From the NCBI RefSeq assembly GCF_008360935.1, contig NZ_SRXO01000026.1, positions 1-64,000 of the forward strand: a stretch of DNA of 64,000 nucleotides. Direction: 5' to 3'. This document shows positions 1 to 8,529 of the stretch, in pieces. The stretch comes from Siccirubricoccus phaeus. Lineage in GTDB: Bacteria; Pseudomonadota; Alphaproteobacteria; Acetobacterales; Acetobacteraceae. Under the pieces are notes generated by a model, which saw only the letters and a program-made list of their open reading frames with translations, was not told where the DNA came from and searched no databases. The position numbers were made by a program, and so were the translations under genes. Numbering within the stretch: the first letter of the stretch is position 1; each line of letters opens with the position of its first letter.

Positions 1-66
1 CAGCTTGCCCAGGCAGTGCGGTTCCATCTTCGCCCATTGCGCGTCAGTCAGAACGAATCGCTCCAT
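1..66 (-). CDS. IS5-family transposase, N-terminal fragment (cut by window edge)
   Basis: Only the first 22 codons are inside the window, read on the minus strand from an ATG at 66. The peptide begins MERFVLTDAQWAKMEP, the characteristic opening of IS5-family (DDE) transposases of alphaproteobacteria, where the N-terminal domain binds the terminal inverted repeat. The rest of the gene lies left of the window, so intactness cannot be judged. The 54 bases between this start and the CTAG at 121 would hold the element's right end. Family assignment is from the N-terminal motif only. Confidence 0.75.
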   Translation of the reverse strand, partial: MERFVLTDAQWAKMEPHCLGKL

Positions 67-120
67 CCAGAGCTTGAATCACATCTCGCACAGGTCGCAA
101 ATCCCAAATCTCAACAGACC

Positions 121-227
121 CTAGAGCAGATCGCCGGAGGGCGGCATCGCCCGGAGGCGTGAAGCTGCTCTACAATCCATACGCTAGAACGGTTTCGCGC
201 TGCACAGTCAGCGTGAAACCGCTCTAG
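121..227. repeat. Family B bipartite palindromic repeat, copy 1
   Basis: A 107-bp unit bounded by CTAG at 121-124 and 224-227. It holds two hairpins; the right one pairs cggtttcgcgctg with cagcgtgaaaccg. Compared with the copies at 3561-3667 and 60959-61066 it keeps the layout and the GC-rich second hairpin but is the most diverged. Its left CTAG touches the IS5-type element, and its right CTAG is shared with the next repeat. Confidence 0.6.
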
Positions 228-330
228 GGCGTGGCGCCCTCGCCTTTGTCCACGCACCCCGCTCCAGCTCTTCTTGGCCGCCTGATGCAAGGTTTCGGTT
301 GATTCAACCGCGAACGTTCACGCTCCGAGG
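224..330. repeat. Family A bipartite palindromic repeat, degenerate copy 1
   Basis: Begins at the CTAG shared with the family B copy and ends near cgctccgag at about 330. It retains the family A landmarks in order: the ccccgctccagctctt block, aaggtttcggttgattc, and a terminal ttcacgctc. The end has lost the CTAG sequence. The stretch from here to the end of hemE (631) shows no further gene. Confidence 0.55.
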
Positions 331-630
331 CAGGGTCGGCCGGAGTGGACCGACCGAAGGCATCGGGCAATGGCCGGGGCGCGAGCCGATGCGGCGGCAC
401 CATGCCGGGGCAAGCCCGATCGCCCCGGGGTGAGTTCGTCGAGTGGGGGCGGAGGTCATGCGTGCAGGAGGCAGGCATCTCGCTCGGGCCTTCGCAGGGC
501 CCGCGGCGGCGGTGGCTGCCGCGGGCCGCGCCCCAGGCGGAGGGGCCGCAGCCGGACAGCCATGGCCCTGCCAGCAGCGCCTCCCCGGCGCCGGCCTCCC
601 CGGCCCCGGCAGCGGCATCGTGGGGAATGG

Positions 631-1680
631 CTATCCCCCCCGCACCAGCCGCACCAGCGCCGCGACATGCTCGGGCGGCGTCACCTTCTCGATCCCATGG
701 CCCAGGTTGAAGATGAAGGGCCAGCCGCGCATCGCACCCAGGATGCTGCGCGCCTCCGCCTCCAGCGCGATGCCGCCGGCGACCAGCGCCAGCGGGTCGA
801 GATTCCCCTGCAGCGCCTGCCCCGGCTGCACCGCCCCGGCCGCCCAGCGCAGATCCATGCCCGTATCCACCCCCAGGCCCTGCACCCCCGTCCGCTGGGC
901 ATATTCCGCCAGCAGCGGCCCGGCCAGGCGGGGGAAGCCGATCACCGGCAGATCCGGCCGCGCCTTCTTCACCGCCCGCACCAGCAGCGCGGTGGGCTCG
1001 ATCACCCAGCGGCGGAACTGGCTCGGCGCCAGCAGCCCGGCCCAGCTGTCGAACAGCATCAGCGCTTCCGCCCCGGCCGCCGCCTGGGCCAGCAGATACT
1101 CGGCCGTCGCCTCCACCAGGGTGCGGATCAGCTTGCCGAACAGGCCGGGATCGGCATAGGCCAGCCCGCGGGTCGCGGCGAAATCCCGGCTGCCATGGCC
1201 CTCCACCATGTAGCAGGCGACGGTGAAGGGGCTGCCGGCGAAGCCGATCAGCGCGGTGCGCGGCGCCTGCGCCTCCAGCATCGCCCGCGCCAGCCGCACC
1301 GTCTCGAAGATCGGTGCCGCCCGTTCCAGCACGGCCCCGGGCGCCAGCGCGGCGATCGCCGCGGCATCGCGCACCGGCGCCAGCACCGGCCCCTCGCCTT
1401 CGGCGAAGCGCAAGGGCTGGCCCATGGCCCAGGGCACCATGAGGATGTCGGAGAACAGGATGGCGCCATCCATGCCGTAGCGGCGGATGGGCTGCAGCGT
1501 CACCTCGGCGGCCAGCTCCGGCGTGGTGCAGAGGCTGATGAAATCCCCTGCCTCCGCCCGCACCTCCCGGTATTCCGGCAGGTAGCGGCCGGCCTGGCGC
1601 ATCAGCCACAGCGGCGGCGGCCAGACGGCCTCCCCGGCCAGGGCGCGCAGCAGGGGTTTCTCGGGGGGCAGGCCGGCCAT
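631..1680 (-). CDS. hemE: Uroporphyrinogen III decarboxylase
   Basis: Cytosolic haem-biosynthesis enzyme that removes four carboxyl groups from uroporphyrinogen III to give coproporphyrinogen III. The 349-residue protein has the family's usual length. It shows the substrate-binding signature WLMRQAGRYLPEYR near residue 30, the conserved GAILFSDILMVPWAMG block with its catalytic aspartate near residue 80, and the C-terminal FNLGHGIEKVTPPEHV motif. The ATG at 1680 follows a ggagaac-type ribosome site on the minus strand. It is divergent from ppsR across a 313-bp gap proposed here as the replication origin; hemE beside the origin is a known alphaproteobacterial arrangement. Confidence 0.97.
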   Translation of the reverse strand: MAGLPPEKPLLRALAGEAVWPPPLWLMRQAGRYLPEYREVRAEAGDFISLCTTPELAAEVTLQPIRRYGMDGAILFSDILMVPWAMGQPLRFAEGEGPVLAPVRDAAAIAALAPGAVLERAAPIFETVRLARAMLEAQAPRTALIGFAGSPFTVACYMVEGHGSRDFAATRGLAYADPGLFGKLIRTLVEATAEYLLAQAAAGAEALMLFDSWAGLLAPSQFRRWVIEPTALLVRAVKKARPDLPVIGFPRLAGPLLAEYAQRTGVQGLGVDTGMDLRWAAGAVQPGQALQGNLDPLALVAGGIALEAEARSILGAMRGWPFIFNLGHGIEKVTPPEHVAALVRLVRGG

Positions 1681-1993
1681 CGCGTTCTCCTTGGCCCCGC
1701 CATCCTACCTGCAAACAAAGAGTCTTCGAAGATTGGGGTAGCCTGTAGGGCCTGTGGAAGCCGGGGATGCAATGCAACCCGCCCTTGTCCACAGCGTCAT
1801 CCACCCCGGCGGCGTGCCGCAAGCCCTTCAGCCACAGGGGAATTCCGGTGCCCTCCCCGCAACCGGCAACGCCTCCCGCCGCTTCGGCCACAGGCGGGGT
1901 GGCGGCGGGACCTATCCTCCTTCATCCCCAGGCGCCGGCTTGCGGCCCAGGGTTTTCCCCGGCATCCACAGCGATCCACGCTATTCTCCCGCC
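1681..1993. other. Candidate chromosomal replication origin (oriC) between hemE and ppsR
   Basis: This 313-bp gap lies between divergent genes. It has a locally A/T-richer patch at 1711-1740 and several DnaA-box-like nonamers: ttgtccaca at 1785-1793 (one mismatch to TTATCCACA), gcatccaca at 1962-1970, tcatccacc at 1797-1805, cgatccacg at 1972-1980, and weaker ccaca cores near 1834 and 1890. From established knowledge, the Caulobacter origin lies next to hemE, and the RP001 homologue paired with it in Rickettsia is, as I recall, the ppsR/DUF299 gene. The parABS locus 15 kb away supports an origin-proximal location. No skew calculation was possible. Confidence 0.5.
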
Positions 1994-2887
1994 ATGGCCC
2001 ACCGTTCCATCAACCTGCATCTGGTCTCCGACAGCACGGGGGAGACGCTGAACTCCATCGCCCGCGCCACCCTGGCGCGGTTCGAGGATCACCATGTCCT
2101 GCACCATCGCTGGAGCCTCATCCGCTCCCGCCTGCAGCTCGACCGGGTGCTGGAGGGGCTGAACCATGAGCCGGGGCCGGTGCTCTTCACCCTGGTGGAC
2201 CGCAGCCTGCGGCATGCGCTGGAGGAAGCCTGCCAGCGCCTCGGCGTGCCCTGCCTGTCCGTGCTGGACCAGGTGATGGATCTGCTGGCCGGCCAGCTCG
2301 GCGCCCAGGCGCGGGAGAAGCGGGCGGCCCAGCATGTGATGGATGCGGATTACTTCCGCCGCATCGACGCCATGCATTACGTCCTCTCGCATGATGACGG
2401 CCAGGGCACGGCCGGCATCGCGGAGGCCGATGTCTGCCTGGTCGGCGTCTCCCGCTCCTCCAAGACGCCCACCTGCTTCTACCTGGCGAACCGCGGCATC
2501 AAGGCGGCCAACGTCCCCATCGTGCCGGGCGCCAGGCTGCCGCCGGAGCTGGAGAATCCCCCCTGCCCCGTGGTCGGGCTGACCATCGACACCCAGGCGC
2601 TGATCGAGATCCGCCGCCACCGCCTCAAGCTGATCGGCGCCGCCGGCGTGCGGCAGGACAGCAACGACTATATCGACCATGACAGCGTGAAGGCGGAGAT
2701 CCTCGCCGCCCGCCGGCTCTGCACCGCCCGCGGCTGGCCGGTGATCGACGTGACCCGTCGCAGCATCGAGGAGACGGCGGCCACCGTGCTGCAGCTCATG
2801 GAGGCCTGGCACCAGCGGCATGAGCGGCCGGCGCCGCAGCCGGTCGACCCCGCGGCCGAGGTGCTGGTCGGCCGCGGGGGCGCCTGA
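1994..2887 (+). CDS. ppsR: Pyruvate, phosphate dikinase / PEP synthase regulatory protein (DUF299)
   Basis: Bifunctional kinase/pyrophosphorylase that inactivates and reactivates pyruvate phosphate dikinase or PEP synthase by threonine phosphorylation. The chosen ATG at 1994 gives 297 residues and starts [18 protein letters not shown], the conserved family N-terminus; a longer open frame upstream has no such similarity. The P-loop-like motif [10 protein letters not shown] lies near residue 155, followed by [16 protein letters not shown] and the conserved [14 protein letters not shown] block. Its stop codon touches the maf start, so the two are probably co-transcribed. It is divergent from hemE. 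Confidence 0.93.
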   Translation: MAHRSINLHLVSDSTGETLNSIARATLARFEDHHVLHHRWSLIRSRLQLDRVLEGLNHEPGPVLFTLVDRSLRHALEEACQRLGVPCLSVLDQVMDLLAGQLGAQAREKRAAQHVMDADYFRRIDAMHYVLSHDDGQGTAGIAEADVCLVGVSRSSKTPTCFYLANRGIKAANVPIVPGARLPPELENPPCPVVGLTIDTQALIEIRRHRLKLIGAAGVRQDSNDYIDHDSVKAEILAARRLCTARGWPVIDVTRRSIEETAATVLQLMEAWHQRHERPAPQPVDPAAEVLVGRGGA

Positions 2888-3511
2888 ATGACCGGGATCC
2901 TGCTCCAGGCGCCGGAGCCGCGGCTGGTCCTCGCCAGCCAGAGCAGCGCCCGCCGCGCCGTGCTGGCCGCCGCCGGCCTCGTCTTCACCGCGGAGGCGGC
3001 TGCGGTGGACGAGGCGGCGATCAAGGAAGGCTGCCGCGCGGAGGGCATCCCGGCCGAGGACGCCGCCATGCTGCTGGCCGAGGCCAAGGCGGAGCGCATC
3101 GCCCGCCGCCGGCCGGAGGCGCTGGTGCTGGGCGCCGACCAGATGCTGGTCTGCGACGGCGCCTGGTTCGACAAGCCCGCCGACCTGGCGGCCGCCCGGG
3201 CGCAGCTCCTGACGCTGCGCGGCAAGCCGCATGTGCTGGTGACGGCGCTGGTCGCCTGGCGGGACGGCCGGCGGATCTGGCAGCATCTGGCGCGGCCGCG
3301 CCTGGCGATGCGCGACTTTTCCGAGGCCTTCCTCGACGCCTATCTGGCGGCGGAGGGGGAGGCGGTGCTGGGCTCGGTCGGCGCCTACCGGCTGGAAGGG
3401 CTGGGGCCGCATCTGTTCCGGACGGTGGAGGGGGAGCACAGCGCCATCCTCGGCCTGCCCCTGCTGCCGCTGCTGGGCTTCCTCCGCCAGCACGGCGTGC
3501 TGCTGGGCTGA
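2888..3511 (+). CDS. maf: Maf-family nucleoside triphosphate pyrophosphatase
   Basis: Hydrolyses non-canonical or modified nucleoside triphosphates to monophosphates and is linked to septum inhibition. The 207-residue protein carries the Maf signature LASQSSARRAVLAAAG near residue 17, the EAKAERIARRRPEALVLGADQML block containing the catalytic aspartate, FDKP after it, and GSVGAYRLEGLG towards the C-terminus. The ATG begins immediately after the ppsR stop, indicating coupling. Alphaproteobacteria usually continue with aroE-coaE-dnaQ here; instead a repeat and a sensor kinase follow. Confidence 0.93.
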   Translation: MTGILLQAPEPRLVLASQSSARRAVLAAAGLVFTAEAAAVDEAAIKEGCRAEGIPAEDAAMLLAEAKAERIARRRPEALVLGADQMLVCDGAWFDKPADLAAARAQLLTLRGKPHVLVTALVAWRDGRRIWQHLARPRLAMRDFSEAFLDAYLAAEGEAVLGSVGAYRLEGLGPHLFRTVEGEHSAILGLPLLPLLGFLRQHGVLLG

Positions 3512-3560
3512 GGGACCGGCGCCCCCGGGGACCGGGCCGGCTCCCGCCAGGGGCTCCGGC

Positions 3561-3667
3561 TTGGAGCATTTTCAGGTCCGGCGGGATCGCCGGACGGTCC
3601 GGAAAAAGCGACAGAACAAGAAGCCGGAGCGGGTTCACCGAGCACAGGCGAGGTGAAACCGCTCCAG
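3561..3667. repeat. Family B bipartite palindromic repeat, copy 2
   Basis: A 107-bp unit from ttgg at 3561 to ccag at 3664-3667; both ends are one-base variants of CTAG. It has the B layout: ggagcatttt opening, first hairpin around gcgggatcgccgg, the linker cagaacaagaagccggagcgg, and a second hairpin pairing agcgggttcacc with ggtgaaaccgct. It lies 50 bp after maf. The remaining 208 bp to the kinase start contain only a short GC-rich hairpin near 3706 and no gene. Confidence 0.7.
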
Positions 3668-3875
3668 ACCCTCGGGTTCGGGCTGCCGGGGTCCGCGGCG
3701 CGGGGGCGGAGCCCCATTCTTCCCGCGGATGCCGTCCGCGCCGGACGTCACGGCAACGTGATGATGCCGCCAAAGGCCCGGCGCAAGGCGCCATCCGCAG
3801 CCGCCAGGCGCGCCGCCTACCGTTTCGCGCGAATTCCCCCCGCCCAGATACCGCCTTGCCGATCAGCCGCGCGGC

Positions 3876-6290
3876 GTGACATTTCCGAGGGCAGCTTCGT
3901 TCCAAGGCGCGGCAGAGCCGATCGTGGAAAGCCCCTATCCGACAAGGCTGGCCGGCCCCGGCATGGCGGGCCGGTCGGTCAGCTTTCATCTGGCCCGCTT
4001 CGCGGTGGCGCTGGTGCTGCCCATCCTTGTCGGGCTGGGCCTGATGCTCTGGCAAAGGGCGGAGGCGGAGCGCGCCGCGCTGCAGGAAAGTGCCACGGAA
4101 GCGGCGCAGTCCGCCGCCCTGGCGGTGGACCGGGAGCTGGTCGGGCTCAGCGCCGCGCTGGAGGTGATGCTGGTCTCGCGCGAGCTGCGGGAGGGCAACC
4201 TGGCCGGCTTCCACCGCCAGGCCAGCGCGGTGCGGGACCGGCTGGGGCTGCAGGTGGTGCTGCGGGAGCGGGACGGGACGCAGCTCGTCAACACCCGCCT
4301 GCCCTGGGGTACGGACCTGCCCCGCGCCGCCCTGCCGGATCCCGGCCCGGCGCTGTGGGAGGGCGGCCGGCCGGTGGTCTCCGACCTCTTCCTGGGCGCG
4401 GTCACCGGCACGGCGATGTTTGCCGTGCAGGGCGGGGTGCGGCTGCCGGATGGGCGGCAGGCGATCCTCGGCCTCAGCCTGCCGGTGGAGCGCATCCGCC
4501 AGCTCCTGGTCGAGGAAGGGGTGCCGGAGGGCTGGACCCTGGCGGTGGTGGACGGCGCCGGGCGGATCCTGGCGCGCAACATCCGGCACGAGGAACTGGT
4601 CGGCCGCGAGGCGACCGCCGATCTCCGGGCCAATACCCAGGGCCAGGGCGGCACCTGGCGCGGCACCACGCTGGACGGCACGAAGGCGCTCGGCGCCTAT
4701 GCCGTCACCCGCCTCGCCGGCTGGCGGGTCGCGGTCGGCGTGCCGGAGCAGCAGCTCACGGCGCCGCTGCATGACTCCCTCCGGCTGCTGGCCGGGGTCG
4801 GCTTCGCGCTGCTGCTGATCTCCGCCCTGCTGGCCTTCCTCTTCGCCCGCGCCATCGCCCTGCCGCTGCAGGCCCTGGCGCGGCAGGCCGCGGCGCTCGG
4901 CCGCGGCGAGAGGCTGCGCCTCACCCAGACCCGGGTGCGGGAGATCGGCGAGATCAGCCTCGCCATGGTCGAGGCTTCCCGCCGCCTGCGCGCGCGGGAA
5001 GCGGAGCTGCAGACGCTGAATGCCGGGCTGGAGCGGCATGTGGAGGAGCGGACGGAGGAGCTGAGCGAGGCCAATGCCCGGCTGCGCGCCGAGGCAGCGG
5101 AGCGGGAGCGGGCCGAGGCGCAATTCCGCCAGGCGCAGAAGATGGAGGCGGTGGGGCGGCTGACCGGCGGCGTGGCGCATGACTTCAACAACCTGCTGAC
5201 CGTCGTCATCGGCAACCTCTCGCTGATCCGCCGGCAGATCGGGCCGGAGGCGCCGGAGCGGCTGCAGCGCGCGGTGCATGGCGCGGATGAGGGGGCGCGG
5301 CGGGCGGCGGAGCTGACGCGGCGCCTGCTGGCGTTCTCCCGCCAGCAGGCGCTGGCGCCGGAGCCGGTGGAGGTGAACCGGCTGGTGGCCGGCATGTCCG
5401 ACCTGCTGCAGCGGACGATCGGCGAGGAGGTGCAGGTGGAGACCGTGCTCGCCGGCGGGCTGTGGCGGGCGCTGGTGGACCCCAACCAGCTCGAGAGCGC
5501 GCTGCTGAACCTCGCCGTGAATGCGCGGGACGCGATGCCGGAGGGCGGCAAGCTGACCATCGAGACCGCCAACGCCCATCTGGACGAGGCCTATGCCGCG
5601 GCGCGGGCGGAGGTGCGGCCCGGCCAGTATGTGATGGTCTCGGTCTCCGACACCGGCACCGGCATGACGCCGGAGGTGCTGGCCCGCGCCTTCGAGCCCT
5701 TCTTCACGACCAAGCCGGTGGGCAAGGGCACCGGGCTCGGGCTCAGCCAGGTCTATGGCTTCGCCAAGCAGACAGGCGGCCATGCGGCGATCTACAGCGA
5801 GCTGGGGCAGGGCACGGTGGTAAAGCTCTATTTGCCGCGGATGCGGGAGAGCGGGCCGGTGCCGATCGCGCCGACGCCCGGCATCCAGGACCCGCTGCCG
5901 CTGGCGCCGGGCCGGGGCGAGACGGTGCTGCTGGTGGAGGATGAGCCGATGGTGCGCGACTTCGCCGCCACGGCGCTGGAGGATGCCGGCTACCGCGTGT
6001 TGCTGGCGGATCAGGGCCCCGCGGCGATCGCGCTGCTGGAGACGCATCCGGAGATCGCGCTGGTCTTCACCGATGTGGTGCTGACCGGGCCGATGAACGG
6101 CCGCGCCCTGGCGGATGTGGTGGCGGCGCGCTGGCCGAAGCTGCCGGTGCTGTTCTCCACCGGCTATACCCGCAACGCCATCATCCACCATGGCCGGCTG
6201 GACCCGGGGGTGGAGCTGCTGAACAAGCCCTATACCGGCAATGCGCTGGCGGCGAAGGTGCGGCAGATGCTGGATGCGCGGAAGGGGTGA
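3876..6290 (+). CDS. Membrane hybrid sensor histidine kinase with C-terminal receiver
   Basis: An 804-residue signalling kinase. A transmembrane helix near residues 40-60 precedes an extracytoplasmic Cache-like sensor region to about residue 300. A second helix (LLAGVGFALLLISALLAFLF), a HAMP segment and a coiled coil follow. The phospho-acceptor box GGVAHDFNNLLTVVIGN contains His435. The ATPase domain shows NLAVNARDAM, DTGTGM, FEPFFTTK and GTGLGLSQVYGF. A receiver domain begins at VLLVEDEP, with the acceptor aspartate at 733 in FTDVVL and a conserved lysine in NKPY. The start taken is GTG 3876; an in-frame ATG at 3963 is possible. No cognate regulator lies beside it, so its output is unknown. 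Confidence 0.9.
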   Translation: MTFPRAASFQGAAEPIVESPYPTRLAGPGMAGRSVSFHLARFAVALVLPILVGLGLMLWQRAEAERAALQESATEAAQSAALAVDRELVGLSAALEVMLVSRELREGNLAGFHRQASAVRDRLGLQVVLRERDGTQLVNTRLPWGTDLPRAALPDPGPALWEGGRPVVSDLFLGAVTGTAMFAVQGGVRLPDGRQAILGLSLPVERIRQLLVEEGVPEGWTLAVVDGAGRILARNIRHEELVGREATADLRANTQGQGGTWRGTTLDGTKALGAYAVTRLAGWRVAVGVPEQQLTAPLHDSLRLLAGVGFALLLISALLAFLFARAIALPLQALARQAAALGRGERLRLTQTRVREIGEISLAMVEASRRLRAREAELQTLNAGLERHVEERTEELSEANARLRAEAAERERAEAQFRQAQKMEAVGRLTGGVAHDFNNLLTVVIGNLSLIRRQIGPEAPERLQRAVHGADEGARRAAELTRRLLAFSRQQALAPEPVEVNRLVAGMSDLLQRTIGEEVQVETVLAGGLWRALVDPNQLESALLNLAVNARDAMPEGGKLTIETANAHLDEAYAAARAEVRPGQYVMVSVSDTGTGMTPEVLARAFEPFFTTKPVGKGTGLGLSQVYGFAKQTGGHAAIYSELGQGTVVKLYLPRMRESGPVPIAPTPGIQDPLPLAPGRGETVLLVEDEPMVRDFAATALEDAGYRVLLADQGPAAIALLETHPEIALVFTDVVLTGPMNGRALADVVAARWPKLPVLFSTGYTRNAIIHHGRLDPGVELLNKPYTGNALAAKVRQMLDARKG

Positions 6291-6295
6291 AGATC

Positions 6296-6575
6296 GGGGG
6301 CTTCGCCCCTTGGCGGCAGTGCCGCCAACCTCCCGCCGTGCGAGTTTCAGCCCGACGGTTCGACCAGCAGACTCACGGCGGGGTCCGGGGGGAAGCCTTC
6401 CCCCCGGCGGGGGCTAGAGCGGGATCGGTTGAGCTGCGCTCACCCGCCCCGCTCTAGCTCATTGTTCGGTCGCGTGATTCACGGTTTCGGTCGATTCGAC
6501 CTCAACCGATCACGCTCTAGGGGCAGCACCCATGGTGGGGGGTCGGCGGCACTGCCGCCAAGGGGCGAAGCCCCC
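6296..6575. terminator. Bidirectional terminator-like region with a perfect 31-bp inverted repeat
   Basis: The 31 bases at 6296-6326 are exactly reverse-complemented at 6545-6575. Each arm is itself two hairpins (ggggcttcgcccc and ggcggcagtgccgcc). The arms sit 5 bp after the kinase stop and 3 bp before the stop of the opposing XRE gene, so each convergent gene ends in the same structure. The middle holds a further hairpin repeat (6330-6413) and a family A element. No U-tract is present, so termination is inferred from placement. Confidence 0.5.
6414..6520. repeat. Family A bipartite palindromic repeat, copy 2
   Basis: An exact 107-bp unit from CTAG (6414-6417) to CTAG (6517-6520), with a third CTAG at 6454-6457 at its internal junction. 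Terminal inverted repeats read ctagagcgggatcggttg and, on the other strand, ctagagcgtgatcggttg. It is almost identical to the copy at 28863-28969. It sits in the middle of the inverted-repeat gap between two convergent genes. Confidence 0.8.
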
Positions 6576-6578
6576 AAC

Positions 6579-6968
6579 CTATCGCCGATGACGCCCCGCA
6601 CGCGGCGCTTCCGCCGGCAGCGCGTCCAGCTCCGCCGCCATGCGGCGCAGCGCCTCGGCGGGCAGGCGGTGGATGTCCCGCGCCAGGCGGTTGGCCAGCG
6701 CCGTCGCTTCCGGGCTGAGGCCGGAGGTGTCCACCACGACCCGCGGGTGGGAGAGGCGGGCGAGCCGCACCATCTCCTCCGCATCGTCCCAGATCAGGCC
6801 GAAATATTCGTTCACCTGGTGGATGAGGCCGGGGGAGGGGCGGCCGCGATGGCCGTGCTCCAGCGCCGAGAGATAGGCGGCGGAGACGTGCAGCGCCCGC
6901 GCCAGTTCGGCGAGGCCGATGCCGCGGCCTTCCCGCAACGCGCGCAGCCGGGCGCCGAACGGGGTCAT
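6579..6968 (-). CDS. XRE-family helix-turn-helix regulator
   Basis: A 129-residue DNA-binding protein. Residues 4-60 form a Cro/CI-type HTH (FGARLRALREGRGIGLAE, then the recognition part VSAAYLSALEHG). The remainder is helical and ends in a basic tail. The ATG at 6968 was preferred over upstream in-frame starts because the HTH begins right after it and the upstream residues look non-coding. It is convergent with the hybrid kinase. The position of the HTH and the length fit small chromosomal XRE regulators rather than phage repressors; no target is evident. Confidence 0.8.
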   Translation of the reverse strand: MTPFGARLRALREGRGIGLAELARALHVSAAYLSALEHGHRGRPSPGLIHQVNEYFGLIWDDAEEMVRLARLSHPRVVVDTSGLSPEATALANRLARDIHRLPAEALRRMAAELDALPAEAPRAGRHRR

Positions 6969-7140
6969 GGCACCACCCGGGATGCCGTTGCGTGGTGCCG
7001 TGGGGGGCCCGGAGGTGGTCCCCACATCGCCGCGCAGCGCCAAGGGGCCGCCGCGGGCCGCCGCATCCTCGCGCCCCCACACGGCCTGAGGCGGCAGGGT
7101 CGCGGCAGCGCCACGGGCGGCGCGATCCGCGAGGCGGCGC

Positions 7141-7689
7141 TCATGGGCCGCGCGGACGGCGCAGCAGCAGGTGCACGGCGCCTGGGTTGGTGGCGTGCGG
7201 ATGGGCGGCGCCGAGCAGCAGGCCGCGCAGCTCCGGCGCGTTCAGCCAATGCGGCAATTCCCGCCGCAGCACCCCGCCTTCCAGCGCCGAGCCCTTGCCG
7301 GTGACGATGGCGACGCAGCGCAGCCCTTCCGCATGCGCCTGGAAGAGGAAATGGCGGACGGCGCCATGCGCCTCCTGCACCCGCCTGCCATGCAGGTCCA
7401 GGGTGCGTTCCGGCTTCATCGCGCCACGCTTCAGCGCTTTCCAGCGCCTGGCGTCCAGCCCGGCCGGGGCGGCGCCGACATGCAGCTCCGGCACATGGCG
7501 CGGCGGCGGGGCGTGGCGCGGCGGCGGGGCAGGGGGCGCGGCTGGGGCCGGCGCGGGCGCGGGCGGCGGCGGGGCCGGGGGCGGCGGGGCGAGTTCCTTG
7601 CCGGGCAGGGGGGTGATGGCGGCGCGCGCCGTATAGGCCTGCCACAGGGCGCGATCCGCCGCCGTCAGCCCGCGCCGGCGGGTGGACAT
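7141..7689 (-). CDS. Smr-domain protein
   Basis: A 182-residue protein with a proline/alanine-rich linker (residues about 35-65) and a C-terminal Smr domain from about residue 92. The domain shows the family hallmarks TLDLHGRRVQEAH and IVTGKGSALEGGVLRRELP. Smr domains (as in MutS2) are nucleases or nucleic-acid binders; this stand-alone form is common in alphaproteobacteria. Its ATG overlaps the lutC stop by one base, so it is probably translated from the lut transcript, though a functional link to lactate is not implied. Confidence 0.87.
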   Translation of the reverse strand: MSTRRRGLTAADRALWQAYTARAAITPLPGKELAPPPPAPPPPAPAPAPAAPPAPPPRHAPPPRHVPELHVGAAPAGLDARRWKALKRGAMKPERTLDLHGRRVQEAHGAVRHFLFQAHAEGLRCVAIVTGKGSALEGGVLRRELPHWLNAPELRGLLLGAAHPHATNPGAVHLLLRRPRGP

Positions 7690-8399
7690 CAGGCGGCGGG
7701 CGGCAGCGCCGCCGGGTCGTCATCCAGCAGCAGGATGTGCAGCCGCCGCGGGCCATGCGCGCCGAGCTCCAGCGTCTGCTCGATATCGGCGGAGCGGCTG
7801 GGGCCGGTGACGAACATGACGTTGCGCGGCATGTGGCCGCCGGTGCGGGCGTCCCGGTGCTCGGCGCGCAGCGCGTCCCAGGCTTCCTCATAGGCGCCGT
7901 GGATGCGGCTGGCGCGCAGCAGCACCACGGCGGTGTCGGCCAGCAGGTTCAGCGTGGTCGGGCGTTCCGGGGCGGAGGGGAGCATCAGCGTGCCGGTCTC
8001 CGCGATGCCGGCGAAGCCGTGCTGCAGGCTGACCTGGTCCGTGCCCTGGGCACGGCGCGGCTCCGGCTGCAGCAGCGGGCGGCTGTCCCAGGGGATGCCG
8101 AGCAGTTCGGGGTGCGGCGCCATGGGGAAGGCGGCGGGCAGGTTCTGCGCCGCCAGGTAGTCGGCCAGCGCGGCGGGCACGGCGGCGAGGTCCGGCACCC
8201 GCTCCACCGTGCCGAATTCCTTCTCCACATTGCGGATGAAGAGGGCGACCTGCTCCGGCCGCGGCAGGCGGGAGCGGGCGGGGATGAGATGGCGCGGATG
8301 GCTGGCGAGGCGGCCATCCAGCATCGCGCGCTGGTCGGCGGGCAGGGGGCCGCGCTTCAGGCCGCGGCGGATGGCGCCGAGGATGGCGTCCCGGCTCAT
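7689..8399 (-). CDS. lutC: Lactate utilisation protein C (LUD domain)
   Basis: A 236-residue LUD-domain protein of the LutABC L-lactate oxidation complex, which channels electrons from lactate through iron-sulfur proteins. It matches the family at FIRNVEKEFGTVERV, the GIAETGTLML motif and the C-terminal VTGPSRSADIEQTLELGAHG, which contains the signature GPSRTADIE in near-exact form. The start at 8399 (MSRDAILGAIRRGLK) is the family-like N-terminus; the longer open frame upstream is proline-rich noise. It lies 130 bp downstream of lutB on the same strand. Confidence 0.92.
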   Translation of the reverse strand: MSRDAILGAIRRGLKRGPLPADQRAMLDGRLASHPRHLIPARSRLPRPEQVALFIRNVEKEFGTVERVPDLAAVPAALADYLAAQNLPAAFPMAPHPELLGIPWDSRPLLQPEPRRAQGTDQVSLQHGFAGIAETGTLMLPSAPERPTTLNLLADTAVVLLRASRIHGAYEEAWDALRAEHRDARTGGHMPRNVMFVTGPSRSADIEQTLELGAHGPRRLHILLLDDDPAALPPAA

Positions 8400-8529
8400 C
8401 GCCTGGCGGGCTCCCCGGGGGTGGGGCGGCGCTGGGCACAGGCGGCGCAATGCCCCGGGGTGGGCAGGCGGCGCTTCGGGCCGGCGCCCGGGCGGCGCGG
8501 GGGAGGTGGCGGGAGAGTCGCCATCGCCG

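Noticed and set aside
3021-6191. Minus-strand open frame of 1056 codons opposite maf and the hybrid kinase
   Set aside because: Low-complexity Arg/Gln/His/Ala-rich translation typical of antisense frames in GC-rich DNA; the plus-strand frames have clear domains.
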